A stretch of 64,000 bases of DNA from Geminicoccaceae bacterium (GCA_020638495.1 JACKIN010000004.1:1-64000); one strand, 5' to 3'. Counted from the stretch's first letter, positions 38,298 through 47,604 are shown. Notes: generated by a model not told the origin, from the letters alone. Numbers and translations: made by a program.

Positions 38298-39950
38298 TCA
38301 GTTGCCGGAAGGCAGCGACAGGTTGAAGCCGTCCTTGGCCAGCGCATCGCGGACATACTTGAACCGCTGGTACTGGGTGAGCGTGATCGGTCCCGCGTAG
38401 GTCTCGCTCTGCAGCTTGCGCGGCGGGTACTCGACATAGGTCTTCATGAGCTTCTGCACCGACTCGTTGGCCGGGACCACGGCCCAGGTGCTCTCGGTGA
38501 AGGTCGTCATGAAGATGTCGTAGCGCTCCTGCGGGTCGTCCAGGAGATCGAACACCTGCGGCACCGTGGCGACGTAGCTCTCGGCACCCTTCCAGCCCAG
38601 ATTGGTGTCGACCGAGAGGCCGCCCGTCTCCGCCCCGTCGTCGCCCCGGAGATTGAAGACGTACTTGAAGGGACCGACGCGCACCGCGCCCGGGCTCAGC
38701 TCGTCCTCGGTGAAGTAGAACCAGTCCTTGCGGTCGGACGGGCCGGCGCCGGTGATGACCGGGGTCATGTCGTAGCTGTCGAAGATGATCGGCTTGTTCT
38801 CGCGGTCGTTCTTCGGCAGCTCGCTGCCGGCGAGCGAGGCGAAGGTGGCCATCAGATCGAGGCCGCCCAGGATGTCGTGGCTGACGCTGCCGCCGGCGAC
38901 ATGGTTCGGCCAGCGGACCATCGACGGCACGCGGTTGCCGCCCTCGCGTACGGTGCCCTTGGTGCCGCGGAAGGGCGTGTAGCCGGCATCCGGGTAGACG
39001 TCCTGCCAGGCGCCGTTGTCGACCGTGTAGAAGACGACGGTGTTGTCGGCGAGGCCCAGCTCGTCGAGCTTCTTCAGCACGTTGCCGACCCGCGCGTCGA
39101 GCTCGACCACGGAGTCCGCGTACTTGGACTTCGAGATGGATTTCTGCTCGAAATCCGGATGCGGGATGTTCGGCTGGTGGTTCTTCATGAAGTTGACGTT
39201 GATGAAGAAGGGCGTGTCAGGGTCCTTCGCGGCGTCATCGAGGAACTCGAGCGCGGCCTCCTCGACATAGGCGTCGAGGTAGGGAATGCCGACCACACCC
39301 TTGTCCGGTGTGTCGACATACTCGCCATTGACCTTCCACACCTCCTTGGCCTTCTCGCCGGCATTGCCCGAGAGGGCGCCGGTGGTGATCTTCTCGAACA
39401 TCTGGCGCAGCTCCGGGCTCATCGCCAGGTGCCATTTCGGATCCGGGTAGGTGTAGGCGTTGAGGTGATAGAGGAAGGCGTACTTCATCACGTCGTAGCC
39501 CTGGGCGTTGGGCAGCGCGTAGTCCGCCTCGCCCAGATGCCACTTGCCGGTGAAGTAGGTCTTGTAGCCGGCCTCCTTGAGGACCGAGCCGAGCGTCCAC
39601 TCCGCCGCCGGCAGGCCGCCGCCCTGGCCCTGGAAGGCCACGGTGGTCATGCCGCTGCGGTTGGGGATGCGGCCGGTCTGGATGGCGGCGCGGCCGGGCG
39701 TGCAGCTCGGCTGGCCGTAGAAATTGGTGAAGACCATGCCCTCGTCGGCGAGGCGATCGAAGTTCGGCGTCGGCATGCCGCGCCCCTCACCGCCGAGATA
39801 GGGCCCGAGATCGCCCCAGCCCGTATCGTCGGAGACGATCAGGAGGATGTTGGGCCTTTCGGCATCCTGCGCCGCGGCGGGCATGGGACCCGCCAGCATG
39901 GCTGCGAGCGCGATCGGAATCGCCGCCCCCAGCAGTCGACTACCGTTCAT
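38298..39950 (-). CDS. Arylsulfatase (type I, formylglycine-dependent), exported
   Basis: 550 residues with a signal peptide (LLGAAIPIALAAMLAGPMPAAA, about 6-27) and a full S1 sulfatase domain: metal-binding NILLIVSDDTGWGDLG (Asp41, Asp42), the formylglycine motif CTPGR (Cys83, needs oxidation by a formylglycine-generating enzyme), TGKWHLG (134-140) and a later VDNGA. It would release sulfate from sulfate esters in the periplasm. No formylglycine-generating enzyme is in the window. It heads the barrel/HAD/barrel cluster, 34 bp after a small gene. Confidence 0.93.
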   Translation of the reverse strand: MNGSRLLGAAIPIALAAMLAGPMPAAAQDAERPNILLIVSDDTGWGDLGPYLGGEGRGMPTPNFDRLADEGMVFTNFYGQPSCTPGRAAIQTGRIPNRSGMTTVAFQGQGGGLPAAEWTLGSVLKEAGYKTYFTGKWHLGEADYALPNAQGYDVMKYAFLYHLNAYTYPDPKWHLAMSPELRQMFEKITTGALSGNAGEKAKEVWKVNGEYVDTPDKGVVGIPYLDAYVEEAALEFLDDAAKDPDTPFFINVNFMKNHQPNIPHPDFEQKSISKSKYADSVVELDARVGNVLKKLDELGLADNTVVFYTVDNGAWQDVYPDAGYTPFRGTKGTVREGGNRVPSMVRWPNHVAGGSVSHDILGGLDLMATFASLAGSELPKNDRENKPIIFDSYDMTPVITGAGPSDRKDWFYFTEDELSPGAVRVGPFKYVFNLRGDDGAETGGLSVDTNLGWKGAESYVATVPQVFDLLDDPQERYDIFMTTFTESTWAVVPANESVQKLMKTYVEYPPRKLQSETYAGPITLTQYQRFKYVRDALAKDGFNLSLPSGN

Positions 39951-39984
39951 GCGATCTTCCTCCGTTCGATTGAGAATGCGTCTG

Positions 39985-40260
39985 TCAACAGCAACGACCG
40001 GACCGATCGTTGCGTGGCTCCCGGCTTTCGCCCGGGTTCAGGAAGTCGAGGGCCTCGGCCTCGAGCTCCGCCAGCAATCTTTGGCACTCCGCGATCCTCC
40101 CGGGCAAGGGAGGGTCGACCGTCCGCCAGTGCTCGAGCGCCCGCCGGACTGCCTTGAGGTCGTCGCAGACGGCGCGGAACTCCGTCTCGCAAAGATGGAA
40201 TCGCCGCATGGCCAGCTCGTGCTCCGGATGGCGTTGCGACAAGCGATGGACGCTCGCCAC
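39985..40260 (-). CDS. Small conserved hypothetical protein upstream of sulfatase
   Basis: 91 residues from a GTG at 40260, preceded by GGAGG at a spacing of about 7, which decides this start over a longer ATG at 40311. It is helical and charged: RLSQRHPEHELAMRRFHL, EFRAVCDDLKAVRRALEHW and CQRLLAELEAEALDFL. Codon use is strongly GC-biased at third positions, supporting a real gene. It resembles short unnamed proteins I have seen near bacterial sulfatase or sulfate genes (from memory). It is the first gene of the sulfatase unit, 34 bp upstream of it. Confidence 0.6.
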   Translation of the reverse strand: MASVHRLSQRHPEHELAMRRFHLCETEFRAVCDDLKAVRRALEHWRTVDPPLPGRIAECQRLLAELEAEALDFLNPGESREPRNDRSGRCC

Positions 40261-40330
40261 TGTACGACCTCCCCGAGCCAAGTGACGGGGCCAGTGGACA
40301 GAGCGTCCCATCCGAGGGCGCAGGCATGAA

Positions 40331-40373
40331 GGTGCGAACAGGTTCGCACCTGACGCGTGGATCGGTGCAAACC
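40331..40373. promoter_or_regulatory. Palindromic putative operator in the sulfatase/regulator divergent region
   Basis: GGTGCGAACAGGTTCGCACC (40331-40350) is a palindrome with perfect 9-bp arms around AG. A third arm, GGTGCAAACC (40364-40373), repeats the half-site and pairs with GGTTCGCACC at 9 of 10 positions. The site lies between the divergent small-gene/sulfatase unit (start 40260) and the TPR regulator (start 40465), so one bound regulator could control both. Its binding protein is inferred, not shown. Confidence 0.55.
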
Positions 40374-40464
40374 TCGATCGAACAAGGGTTTCGATCGTCG
40401 GGGCGCACTGCTAGTGTGGAATAAGACTTGGAATCGCCGACCGGCCTTTTTTAGGTGAGCTTCT

Positions 40465-42309
40465 TTGGCCGCATACACGAGCCACGCCACAATCGACGAG
40501 GCGATCGACGCCGCACAGCCGCCGCGCGACGTGGTGCGGGAGCAGCTGCGGCGCATCCTGGCAGAGCCGACCTTTCAGGCGAGCGGACCGCGGCGCGCGT
40601 TCCTGCGCTTCGTCGTAGAAGAGACGCTTGCCGGTCGCGCCGACCGACTCAAGGGGTTCACGATTGCGCAAGCCGTGTTCGACCGCGACGACGATTTCGA
40701 CCCGCAGACCGACCCAGTCGTCCGTGTCGAGGCGCGTCGCCTGCGCCGCGATCTGGACGGCTACTACGCCGGACCCGGCCGTTGCGATCAGCTCATTATA
40801 TCCATTCCGAAAGGAGGATATCTTCCCCGCTTCGATACACGGGAGATCGAGGCCGACGGCCTAGCAGGCACCACAGGGTCCTCCACTGCGATGTCCGGGA
40901 TGTCGCGGACAGCTTTTTTGGGCGAGTTGACGCGCTCCGGTCAGCTCCATGTGCGTTTTGGATGGGCGACCGCCGGCCTCCTCGCACTGCTGCTCTTGGT
41001 CGCGATCGTCATGGGCATTCACCAGCCGCGGCAGTCCGGCGAAGAAGCAGCCGGTAGTCCGAGACTCCCCTCGGTGCTGGTCAGGCCGTTCCTCGCGGCG
41101 GACCGGTCGGTTAGCACCGGCATCCTCGCTGATGGGATCACGAACGAGCTCGTCAGCAACCTGATGCGCTTCCCTGATTTCCGGCTCTACTTGGCTCCGC
41201 TTGGTCACGACGAGCGCGACGCAGCGGATCTCGATCGCCGCGTGGCCGAGGACGTATCGTATCTGGTGAGCGGCGAGATGGTCCTCGACGGTGACCAGTT
41301 CCGTCTTTCCGCGCATCTCGTCGATGTTGCGAGCGGACGAGTGATCTGGAGCGAGACTTATGCGCGGGACCTGACCACCATGAACCTCGTCGAATTGCAG
41401 GCGGATCTGGCGGGCGAGATCGCCTCGACACTCGGGCAACCTTACGGCGTGGTCCGCAACGATATCCTTGCCCGCGTGGGCACGTACGTACCCACTGAAC
41501 TGGAGAGCTACTATTGCGTGCTCAGAGCCTACCAGCACCGACGAAGCCTTGACGAGCGCGAGCGTGGCGGTGTGCGCGCCTGCATCGAGGCGGCCGTCCG
41601 GCGTGATCCGGCCTATGCCGAGGCCTGGGCGATGCTCGCCTGGCACCATCTCGACGAAGCCCGCTTTCCGGCCGCGAAGTCACCGGACGCGGCCGAGCGC
41701 GCCTACACGCTTGCCTTCTCCGCTGCGTCGAAAGCTCTCGCCCTCGATCCGGAGAATGTGCAGGCCCTGAAATCGCTCTCCGCGATCCATCACTATCGCG
41801 GCAACTACGAAGAGGGCTGGCGGCTCGCTCGCCTGGCGCTCGAACGGAACCCGCACGATCCCGACACTCTCGCGCAACTCGGCTGGCGCCTCGCCATCCG
41901 AGGCCGGTTCGAGGAGGGCGAGGCCTTACTACGCCGGGCCATCGACCGCACAATCAGCCCGCCGGGCTGGTACTACCATCTGATCACTATCGAGCACATG
42001 ATGCGTGGCGAGTATGCCGAGATGCTGGCGACCGCACAGCTGGGCGCTGCCAGCGGAGGATCCATGGCGCACTCTTTTGTGGCGGTAGCGGAGGCAAATC
42101 TCGGCAGGCCGGAAGCGGCGCGCGCGGCGCTCCTGCGAATGGCCGAGGCCTCGCCGGCCTGGGCAGCCGACCCCGCCACCAACTTCCGGATACATGGGGC
42201 GACGGACGAGATCGTCGAGGCGCTGATGTCGGGGTTGCGGCGCGCCGGCTGGCACGGTGCGAAGGCGGCGGCCATGCCGGAGGGAGTCGTGGCGCCGGTC
42301 GTTCATTGA
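40465..42309 (+). CDS. Membrane-anchored TPR regulator with N-terminal winged-helix-like domain
   Basis: 614 residues. The N-terminal region (about 22-130: VREQLRRILAEPTFQ, ETLAGRADRLKGFTIAQAVF, DPVVRVEARRLRRDLDGYY, ISIPKGGYLPRF) is a conserved cytosolic domain that reads like a winged helix ending in a GGYxPRF wing. One membrane segment follows (WATAGLLALLLLVAIVMGI, about 169-187), then a FlgO-like domain (VLVRPFLAAD...YLVSGEMVLDG), then TPR repeats (about 380-540). The layout is CadC/ToxR-like: DNA binding inside, sensor outside. The TTG start is set by an in-frame TGA three codons upstream and an AGGTG site. Confidence 0.75.
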   Translation: MAAYTSHATIDEAIDAAQPPRDVVREQLRRILAEPTFQASGPRRAFLRFVVEETLAGRADRLKGFTIAQAVFDRDDDFDPQTDPVVRVEARRLRRDLDGYYAGPGRCDQLIISIPKGGYLPRFDTREIEADGLAGTTGSSTAMSGMSRTAFLGELTRSGQLHVRFGWATAGLLALLLLVAIVMGIHQPRQSGEEAAGSPRLPSVLVRPFLAADRSVSTGILADGITNELVSNLMRFPDFRLYLAPLGHDERDAADLDRRVAEDVSYLVSGEMVLDGDQFRLSAHLVDVASGRVIWSETYARDLTTMNLVELQADLAGEIASTLGQPYGVVRNDILARVGTYVPTELESYYCVLRAYQHRRSLDERERGGVRACIEAAVRRDPAYAEAWAMLAWHHLDEARFPAAKSPDAAERAYTLAFSAASKALALDPENVQALKSLSAIHHYRGNYEEGWRLARLALERNPHDPDTLAQLGWRLAIRGRFEEGEALLRRAIDRTISPPGWYYHLITIEHMMRGEYAEMLATAQLGAASGGSMAHSFVAVAEANLGRPEAARAALLRMAEASPAWAADPATNFRIHGATDEIVEALMSGLRRAGWHGAKAAAMPEGVVAPVVH

Positions 42310-42378
42310 GCAGGCTTGCCCCCGGCGGCGGCCAATGACCACCTTCCCTTCGGGCTCGACTGGTGCCATTGCGGCGGC

Positions 42379-43428
42379 ATGATCTCGAGACTTCGCTCCG
42401 CCGCCGGCAAGCTGCTGCGGCTCCTGGCCAAGCCCGTGCGCCGCACGGACAGCCAGGGCCCTATCGTCATCGACACCTTTCGCGGCTACGCGTCCAAGGA
42501 CGCGCTCTTCATGATGGGCCGCGTCATGCACCAGCCGGAGGGCGACGGGCCGGGCGACTTCTCGGATTCCGCCAGCCTGTGGAACGTGATCCGGCGAATG
42601 CGGCGGCGGGGGGTGAGCGGTGCCCGGCTGATCGCGACGGTCGACAGCCAGCGGCAGGGCCTGATCACCGACCGCGACGGCTATTTCAGCCTGCGCATGC
42701 GGTTCAGGCAGCCGCTCCTGCCGCATCGCGCCACCGCCAGGGTGCATCTCCAGCTCATCAAGCCGGCCATCGCCGAAGCGGTCGGCGAGGTGCTGGTGGC
42801 ACCGCCCTCGGCCCGCTTCATGGTCATCAGCGACTTCGACGACACCGTCGTGGCGACCGGTGTCGCCAACAAGATCCGGATGATCTCGCGCATGCTGATG
42901 AGGAGTGCCGAGAGCCGGGTCGCCTTCGCCGGCGTCGCCGAGCTCTACCGGCAGCTCGGCGACGGCGCCGGCGGCCACGAGCAGAACCCGCTGCTCTACG
43001 TCTCGCGCGGCCCATGGGTCATCTACGAGACGCTCGAGGCGTTCTTCAAGCTGCACCGCTTTCCCGAGCGCCCTGTGCTGTTCCTGCGCGAATGGGGCCT
43101 GCGCTTTCGACCGCCCTTCGTGCGCAGCGACCACGACCACAAGATCGAGATCATCAACGAGCTCATGGCCGTCTCGCCCGACCTGCCGGTCGTGCTGATC
43201 GGCGACAGCGGGCAGCACGACCCGGAGATGTACGACGACGTCATCCGGAGCTGGCCCGGCCGGGTGCGCCTCGTCCTGATCCGCGACGTCACGAGCGGCG
43301 CCCGGGACGAGGCGGTGGCCGAGCTGGCGCAGCATCCGGACGTGCCCTTCGTGCTGGCCGAGACCTCGGCCGAGATGGCCGCCGCCGCCGCCGCCGCGGG
43401 GCTGATCGAGACGGGCCGCCGCGGCTGA
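42379..43428 (+). CDS. App1-like phosphatidate phosphatase domain protein (DUF2183)
   Basis: 349 residues with the App1/DUF2183 layout: an N-terminal beta domain (IVIDTFRGYASKDALFMMGRVM, VDSQRQGLITDRDGYFSLRM), then a HAD-type catalytic domain with nucleophile motif SDFDDTVV, later LYVSRGPWVIYETLEAFF, LREWG, and HDHKIEIINELM...LIGDSGQHDPEMY. Yeast App1 is a Mg-dependent phosphatidate phosphatase; bacterial substrates are unproven. No signal peptide is seen. The ATG at 42379 begins the conserved part; a TTG 21 codons upstream is possible. Confidence 0.88.
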   Translation: MISRLRSAAGKLLRLLAKPVRRTDSQGPIVIDTFRGYASKDALFMMGRVMHQPEGDGPGDFSDSASLWNVIRRMRRRGVSGARLIATVDSQRQGLITDRDGYFSLRMRFRQPLLPHRATARVHLQLIKPAIAEAVGEVLVAPPSARFMVISDFDDTVVATGVANKIRMISRMLMRSAESRVAFAGVAELYRQLGDGAGGHEQNPLLYVSRGPWVIYETLEAFFKLHRFPERPVLFLREWGLRFRPPFVRSDHDHKIEIINELMAVSPDLPVVLIGDSGQHDPEMYDDVIRSWPGRVRLVLIRDVTSGARDEAVAELAQHPDVPFVLAETSAEMAAAAAAAGLIETGRRG

Positions 43429-43602
43429 TCGGCCGGCCCGGCACCGATGGTTCACCGCGACGCTGCGGCCATTGTCAGCGATGTCGGGCAGTGGGCAGCG
43501 CCCGAGCCGGGTGACGCGCCCTGCATGTGGCCCACAAATCCCAATAGTGAAATGCTGGTCCGCGGCGCATAAGCGGATGAGCAAACAAAAGCTGTCCGAT
43601 AC

Positions 43603-43621
43603 GCCGGGCAAGGTGCCCGGC
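43603..43621 (+). other. Hairpin in the leader of the cyclase gene
   Basis: GCCGGGCA-AGG-TGCCCGGC is a perfect 8-bp stem ending 15 bases before the cyclase ATG, near its ribosome binding site. It could limit initiation, or be a terminator for the upstream gene without a U-tract. The rest of the 208-bp gap shows nothing else. Confidence 0.3.
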
Positions 43622-43636
43622 ATGGCGTGAGGCATC

Positions 43637-46600
43637 ATGAAGTTCGCCAAGGTTCTGGCACGAGTGACGTGGCTTCTCGTTACCGAGAACACGGTCTCTT
43701 ATCAGCGCCTCAGGCGGGATTTCGGGCTGGACGATGGTGCGCTGGAGGATCTTCGCCGGCAGCTCGTCCTGATCCACAAGGTGGCGACGGACCAGGGCGG
43801 GGAATCGCTGGCCTGGGCCCATGCGGCGAGCTCGGGCACGGCATCAACGGGCCTGGCGCCGATCCGGCCATCGGCGCCGGTTGCGGCCGCCGTGGCGACG
43901 TCGCAGCCGGCGGCCACGGTCAGTGACGCCGAGCGGCGGCCGTTGACGGTGATGTTCTGCGATCTGGCGGATTCGACGGCGCTGTCGGCGAGGCTGGACC
44001 CCGAGGACCTGCAGGACGTGATCCGCGCCTATCAGGAGACCTGCACCGGGCTGATCCAGGCGTATGGGGGCTTCGTCGCCAAATACATGGGTGACGGGAT
44101 CCTGGTCTATTTCGGCTATCCGAAATCGCTGGAGAAGAACGCCGAGCGGGCGGTGCGGACCGGCCTCGCGATCGTCGAGGCGATGGGCGGGCTGAACGCC
44201 GGGCCGGGGCGGGCCAAGGGGATCGAGATCGCGGTCCGGATCGGCATCGCCACGGGCCTCGTGATGGTCGGCGAGGTGGTCGGCGAGGGGCTGGCGCAGG
44301 AGCGGACGGTGATCGGCGAGGCGCCGAACGTCGCCGCACGGCTGCAGAGCTTGGCCGGCCGCAACGGCATCGTGATCGGTGCCCTGACCAAGGAGATCGC
44401 GGGCGACGCGTTTCTTTACGAGGACCTGGGTGCGCGGGAGCTGAAGGGCATCACCGGGCTGGTCGTCGCCTGGGGGGTTGCCGGCCTGCGCGATGCCGGT
44501 GACGAGCGGGCGGACGAGGCCGAGACCGAGAGCGGGGCGCCACCGCCGACGCTGGTGGGGCGGGACGAGGAGGTCGGGCTGCTGCGCCGGGCCTGGCAGG
44601 GCACCAAGGACGAGCGCCGCGGCCAGGTGGTGCTGATCAGCGGCGAGGCCGGGATCGGCAAGAGCGTGCTGATCGACGGGCTGCGCGCCGAGGTGCTCGC
44701 CGAGGGACTGCCCCGGGTCACCTTTCGCTGCTCGCCCTATCACACCAACAGCGCGCTCTATCCGGTGATCGAGCATTTCAAGCGGCTGGCCGGCTGGCAG
44801 CCGGAGGACGCCCCGGCGGCGCGGGTCGCCAAGCTCGAGGCCATGATCGAACACTATGACCAGCCGCTCGGCGAGACGTTGCCACTGCTTGCCTCGCTGC
44901 TGTCGCTGCCGCTGCCGGAGGAGCGCTACCCGCCGCTGACGCTCACGCCGCAGCAACAGAAGCAGCAGACCCAGGATGCGATCATCGCGATGACCCTGGA
45001 GGCCGCCGAGCAGCAGCCGCTGCTCGAGCTCTGGGAGGACCTGCACTGGGCCGACCCCTCGACGCTGGAGCTGCTCGAACTCCTGATCGAGCAGGCGCCG
45101 ACCGCGTCGCTCCTGATGGTGCTGACCGCCCGGCCCGAGTTCGTGCCGCCCTGGCCGGCGCGCTCGCACATCACCCCGATCACCCTCAACCGGCTGGAGC
45201 GCCAGCACAGCGAGGCCCTGGTGAACCGGCTCGCCGGCACGAGGCCGCTGCCGGCCGAGGTGGTCGAGCACATCGTCGCCAAGACCGACGGTGTGCCGCT
45301 CTATGTCGAGGAGCTGACCAAGACGATCCTCGCCTCGGACATCCTGCGCGACACCGGCGGGCGCTACGAGCTCACCGGGCCGCTGGCGTCCCTGGCGATT
45401 CCGGACACGCTGCAGGAATCGCTGATGGCGCGCCTGGACCGCCTGCCGCAGGTGCGCGAGCTGGCGCAGCTCGGCTCGGTGCTGGGGCGCGAGTTCGCCT
45501 ACGAGATGATCACCGGCCTCGCCACGGTCGGCGAGACGGCGCTGCAGGCCGGGTTGGGGCAACTGGTGGCGTCGGAGCTGCTCTACCAGCGTGGCCGTCC
45601 GCCACGCGCCAGGTACATCTTCAAGCATGCGCTCGTCCAGGACGCCGCCTACCAGTCGCTCCTGCGGCGCACCCGCCAGCAGCACCACCAGCAGGTTGCC
45701 GAGCTGCTGGAGAGCAGGTTCCCCGAGGTGGTCAGGGTGCAGCCCGAGCTCTTGGCCCGCCACTACAGCGAGGCGGGCGTCACCGAGCGGGCCGTGACGT
45801 ACTGGCTCGAGGCGGGCCGCCGCGCGGCCGGGCGATCGGCGTATCCCGAGGCGATCGCCCACCTGCACCAGGGGCTCGCCATGCTGGCGGACCTGGCGGA
45901 GACGCCGGAGAGGGCGAGGCAGGAGCTCGCCTTCCAGAGCACGCTCGGCCCGGTGGTGATGGCGACCCAGGGCTATGGCTCATCGGCGGCGGCGGTGATC
46001 TATCATCGCGCGCGCGAGCTGTGCCGGCTGGTGGGCGACACCGAGGTCATCTATCCGGTGCTGTTCGGCGTCTACCTGCTCGACCTGGTGAGCGCGCGCT
46101 ACCGGGAGTCGATCGAAGTCGCCAACGAGCTCCTGGAGCTGGCGCGGCAGGCCGGGAATTCGGGCGCCCGCGCGGCGGGCCACCTGGCGTTGGGCGTCAG
46201 CCTGGTGCAGGCGGGGCAACCGTCGCTGGCGTGCGAGCATTTCGAGCAATCGATCGCCCTGCTCGATCAGGAAGAGCGTCGGCCCATCGCCTTTCGCTAT
46301 GGCCTGGAAGTCGGGGCCACGGCCAATGCCTACTGGGCCTGGTCCCTCTGGTTGCTCGGCTATCCGGATCGGGCCCGCGAACTCGGTGGGCAGACATTGG
46401 CGCTGCTCGGGGAGGTCAGGCATCCCTATACCGAGTCGCGCGGCCTGTACTGGAACTCCATCGTTCACGCCTTCCGGCGGGAATGGGCAATCGTCGACGA
46501 GCGCGCGGCTGAGGCGATGCGGTCGGCGACCGAGCACGGCTTCGCGCTGGTGCTCGCGGCCGGTCGGATCATGCAGGGTGCCGCCTTGGCCGCCGGCGGC

Positions 46601-47092
46601 CAAGGGGCCGCCGGACTGCAAGAGATGCAGGACGGTCTCGACGCCTATCGGGCCTCGGGCGCCGTCTTTCAGAGGTCGTTCCACCTGACGCTGCTGGCGG
46701 AGGTGCTCGGTGCCGCGGGGTCGCCAGAGGCCGGGCTCGAGGCCTTGCAGGCGGCCGAAGAGCTGGTCGGGACGACCGGCGAGCGCTTTTGGGAGCCGGA
46801 GATATTTCGCTTGAAAGGGGAGCTGCTGCTGGCCGCACCAGGCGGGACCCCGGCCGTCGCCGAGGCATGCTTCCATCAAGCGCTCGACCTCGCTCGCCGT
46901 CAGGAGGTGAAATCGCTGGAGCTCCGTGCCGCAACCAGCCTCGCCCGTCTCTGGGCCGGGCAGGGCGAGCGAGGGAAGGCCCAGGACCTGCTGGCGCCGG
47001 TCCACGGCTGGTTCACCGAAGGCTTCGACACGGCCGATCTCGTCGAGGCCAGGGCACTGCTCGACGAGCTGGCTGCCGCCGCACCGACCTGA
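43637..47092 (+). CDS. Class III adenylate/guanylate cyclase fused to AAA/STAND ATPase and TPR domain
   Basis: 1151 residues. A short N-terminal domain (SYQRLRRDFGLDDGALEDLRRQL, 21-43) precedes the cyclase domain (about 100-275), with metal-binding Asp109 (MFCDLADSTALS) and Asp153 (YMGDGILVYFG) and transition-state Asn231 and Arg235 (PNVAARLQ). The catalytic set looks complete. Next is a STAND-type ATPase: GRDEEV entry, Walker A GEAGIGKS (336-343), Walker B LLELWEDLHWADPS and AKTDGVPLYVEELTK. The rest is TPR-like helices (about 680-1145). This is a signal-responsive cyclase common in soil alphaproteobacteria; the ligand is unknown. Confidence 0.92.
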   Translation: MKFAKVLARVTWLLVTENTVSYQRLRRDFGLDDGALEDLRRQLVLIHKVATDQGGESLAWAHAASSGTASTGLAPIRPSAPVAAAVATSQPAATVSDAERRPLTVMFCDLADSTALSARLDPEDLQDVIRAYQETCTGLIQAYGGFVAKYMGDGILVYFGYPKSLEKNAERAVRTGLAIVEAMGGLNAGPGRAKGIEIAVRIGIATGLVMVGEVVGEGLAQERTVIGEAPNVAARLQSLAGRNGIVIGALTKEIAGDAFLYEDLGARELKGITGLVVAWGVAGLRDAGDERADEAETESGAPPPTLVGRDEEVGLLRRAWQGTKDERRGQVVLISGEAGIGKSVLIDGLRAEVLAEGLPRVTFRCSPYHTNSALYPVIEHFKRLAGWQPEDAPAARVAKLEAMIEHYDQPLGETLPLLASLLSLPLPEERYPPLTLTPQQQKQQTQDAIIAMTLEAAEQQPLLELWEDLHWADPSTLELLELLIEQAPTASLLMVLTARPEFVPPWPARSHITPITLNRLERQHSEALVNRLAGTRPLPAEVVEHIVAKTDGVPLYVEELTKTILASDILRDTGGRYELTGPLASLAIPDTLQESLMARLDRLPQVRELAQLGSVLGREFAYEMITGLATVGETALQAGLGQLVASELLYQRGRPPRARYIFKHALVQDAAYQSLLRRTRQQHHQQVAELLESRFPEVVRVQPELLARHYSEAGVTERAVTYWLEAGRRAAGRSAYPEAIAHLHQGLAMLADLAETPERARQELAFQSTLGPVVMATQGYGSSAAAVIYHRARELCRLVGDTEVIYPVLFGVYLLDLVSARYRESIEVANELLELARQAGNSGARAAGHLALGVSLVQAGQPSLACEHFEQSIALLDQEERRPIAFRYGLEVGATANAYWAWSLWLLGYPDRARELGGQTLALLGEVRHPYTESRGLYWNSIVHAFRREWAIVDERAAEAMRSATEHGFALVLAAGRIMQGAALAAGGQGAAGLQEMQDGLDAYRASGAVFQRSFHLTLLAEVLGAAGSPEAGLEALQAAEELVGTTGERFWEPEIFRLKGELLLAAPGGTPAVAEACFHQALDLARRQEVKSLELRAATSLARLWAGQGERGKAQDLLAPVHGWFTEGFDTADLVEARALLDELAAAAPT

Positions 47093-47101
47093 GCCGCCGG
47101 C

Positions 47102-47590
47102 TCAGTTCTTCAGCCGGATGTCGACGGCGGCGCCGTCGACGGCGAGCCTCAGGCCCTCGTGCTCGGCCTTCAAATGGAGGATGACCTTCCTCTCGTTCTC
47201 GAGCCAAATGTCGCCGGTGCCGGCGTCGCCGACAACCGCACCGTACTGGCCGGCGGTGTAGGTGCCGGAGAAGTCGGCGAGGTCGTGGAGATTGTAGACG
47301 TCGCCCTCGGCATCGACGGCATCGCCACCGTCGACGCCGAGCCCGGCGATGGCGAAGGGGTAGGTCCGGCCGCGGTAGGCGAGGGTGCCGCGGCCGCCGC
47401 CGGCATTGCCGGGACGGGCGACCTGGACCTCGCGCAGCTCGACCGTGCCGGCGGGGGCGCGGCCCGCGGGAGTCCTCCCGGCCGGCGGCTCCGGCACTGG
47501 CCTGCTCTCGGCGCAGGCGGCCAGCAGCAGGGCGAAGCCCAGGGCCACGAGGCGGCCGAGGCCGCGCGTGCGGGGGCCGGTGCGCGACAT
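47102..47590 (-). CDS. Hypothetical lipoprotein
   Basis: 162 residues with a lipoprotein signal (LVALGFALLLAAC, Cys26), a Pro-rich linker, and a compact beta domain: VELREVQVARPGNAGGGRGTLAYRG, AIAGLGVDGGDAVDAEGDVYNLHDLADFSGTY, TGDIWLENERKVILHLKAEHEGLRL. The YNLHDLADFSGTY segment is reminiscent of exported DUF-type barrel or lipid-binding proteins, but I do not recognise the family. It converges with the cyclase gene and follows the SHOCT gene by 14 bp. Confidence 0.65.
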   Translation of the reverse strand: MSRTGPRTRGLGRLVALGFALLLAACAESRPVPEPPAGRTPAGRAPAGTVELREVQVARPGNAGGGRGTLAYRGRTYPFAIAGLGVDGGDAVDAEGDVYNLHDLADFSGTYTAGQYGAVVGDAGTGDIWLENERKVILHLKAEHEGLRLAVDGAAVDIRLKN

Positions 47591-47604
47591 GCGGCGGTGC
47601 CCGA

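Noticed and set aside
43844..45868. Minus-strand open frame of about 670 codons opposite the cyclase gene
   Set aside because: Shadow of the cyclase/AAA coding region; no recognisable domain.
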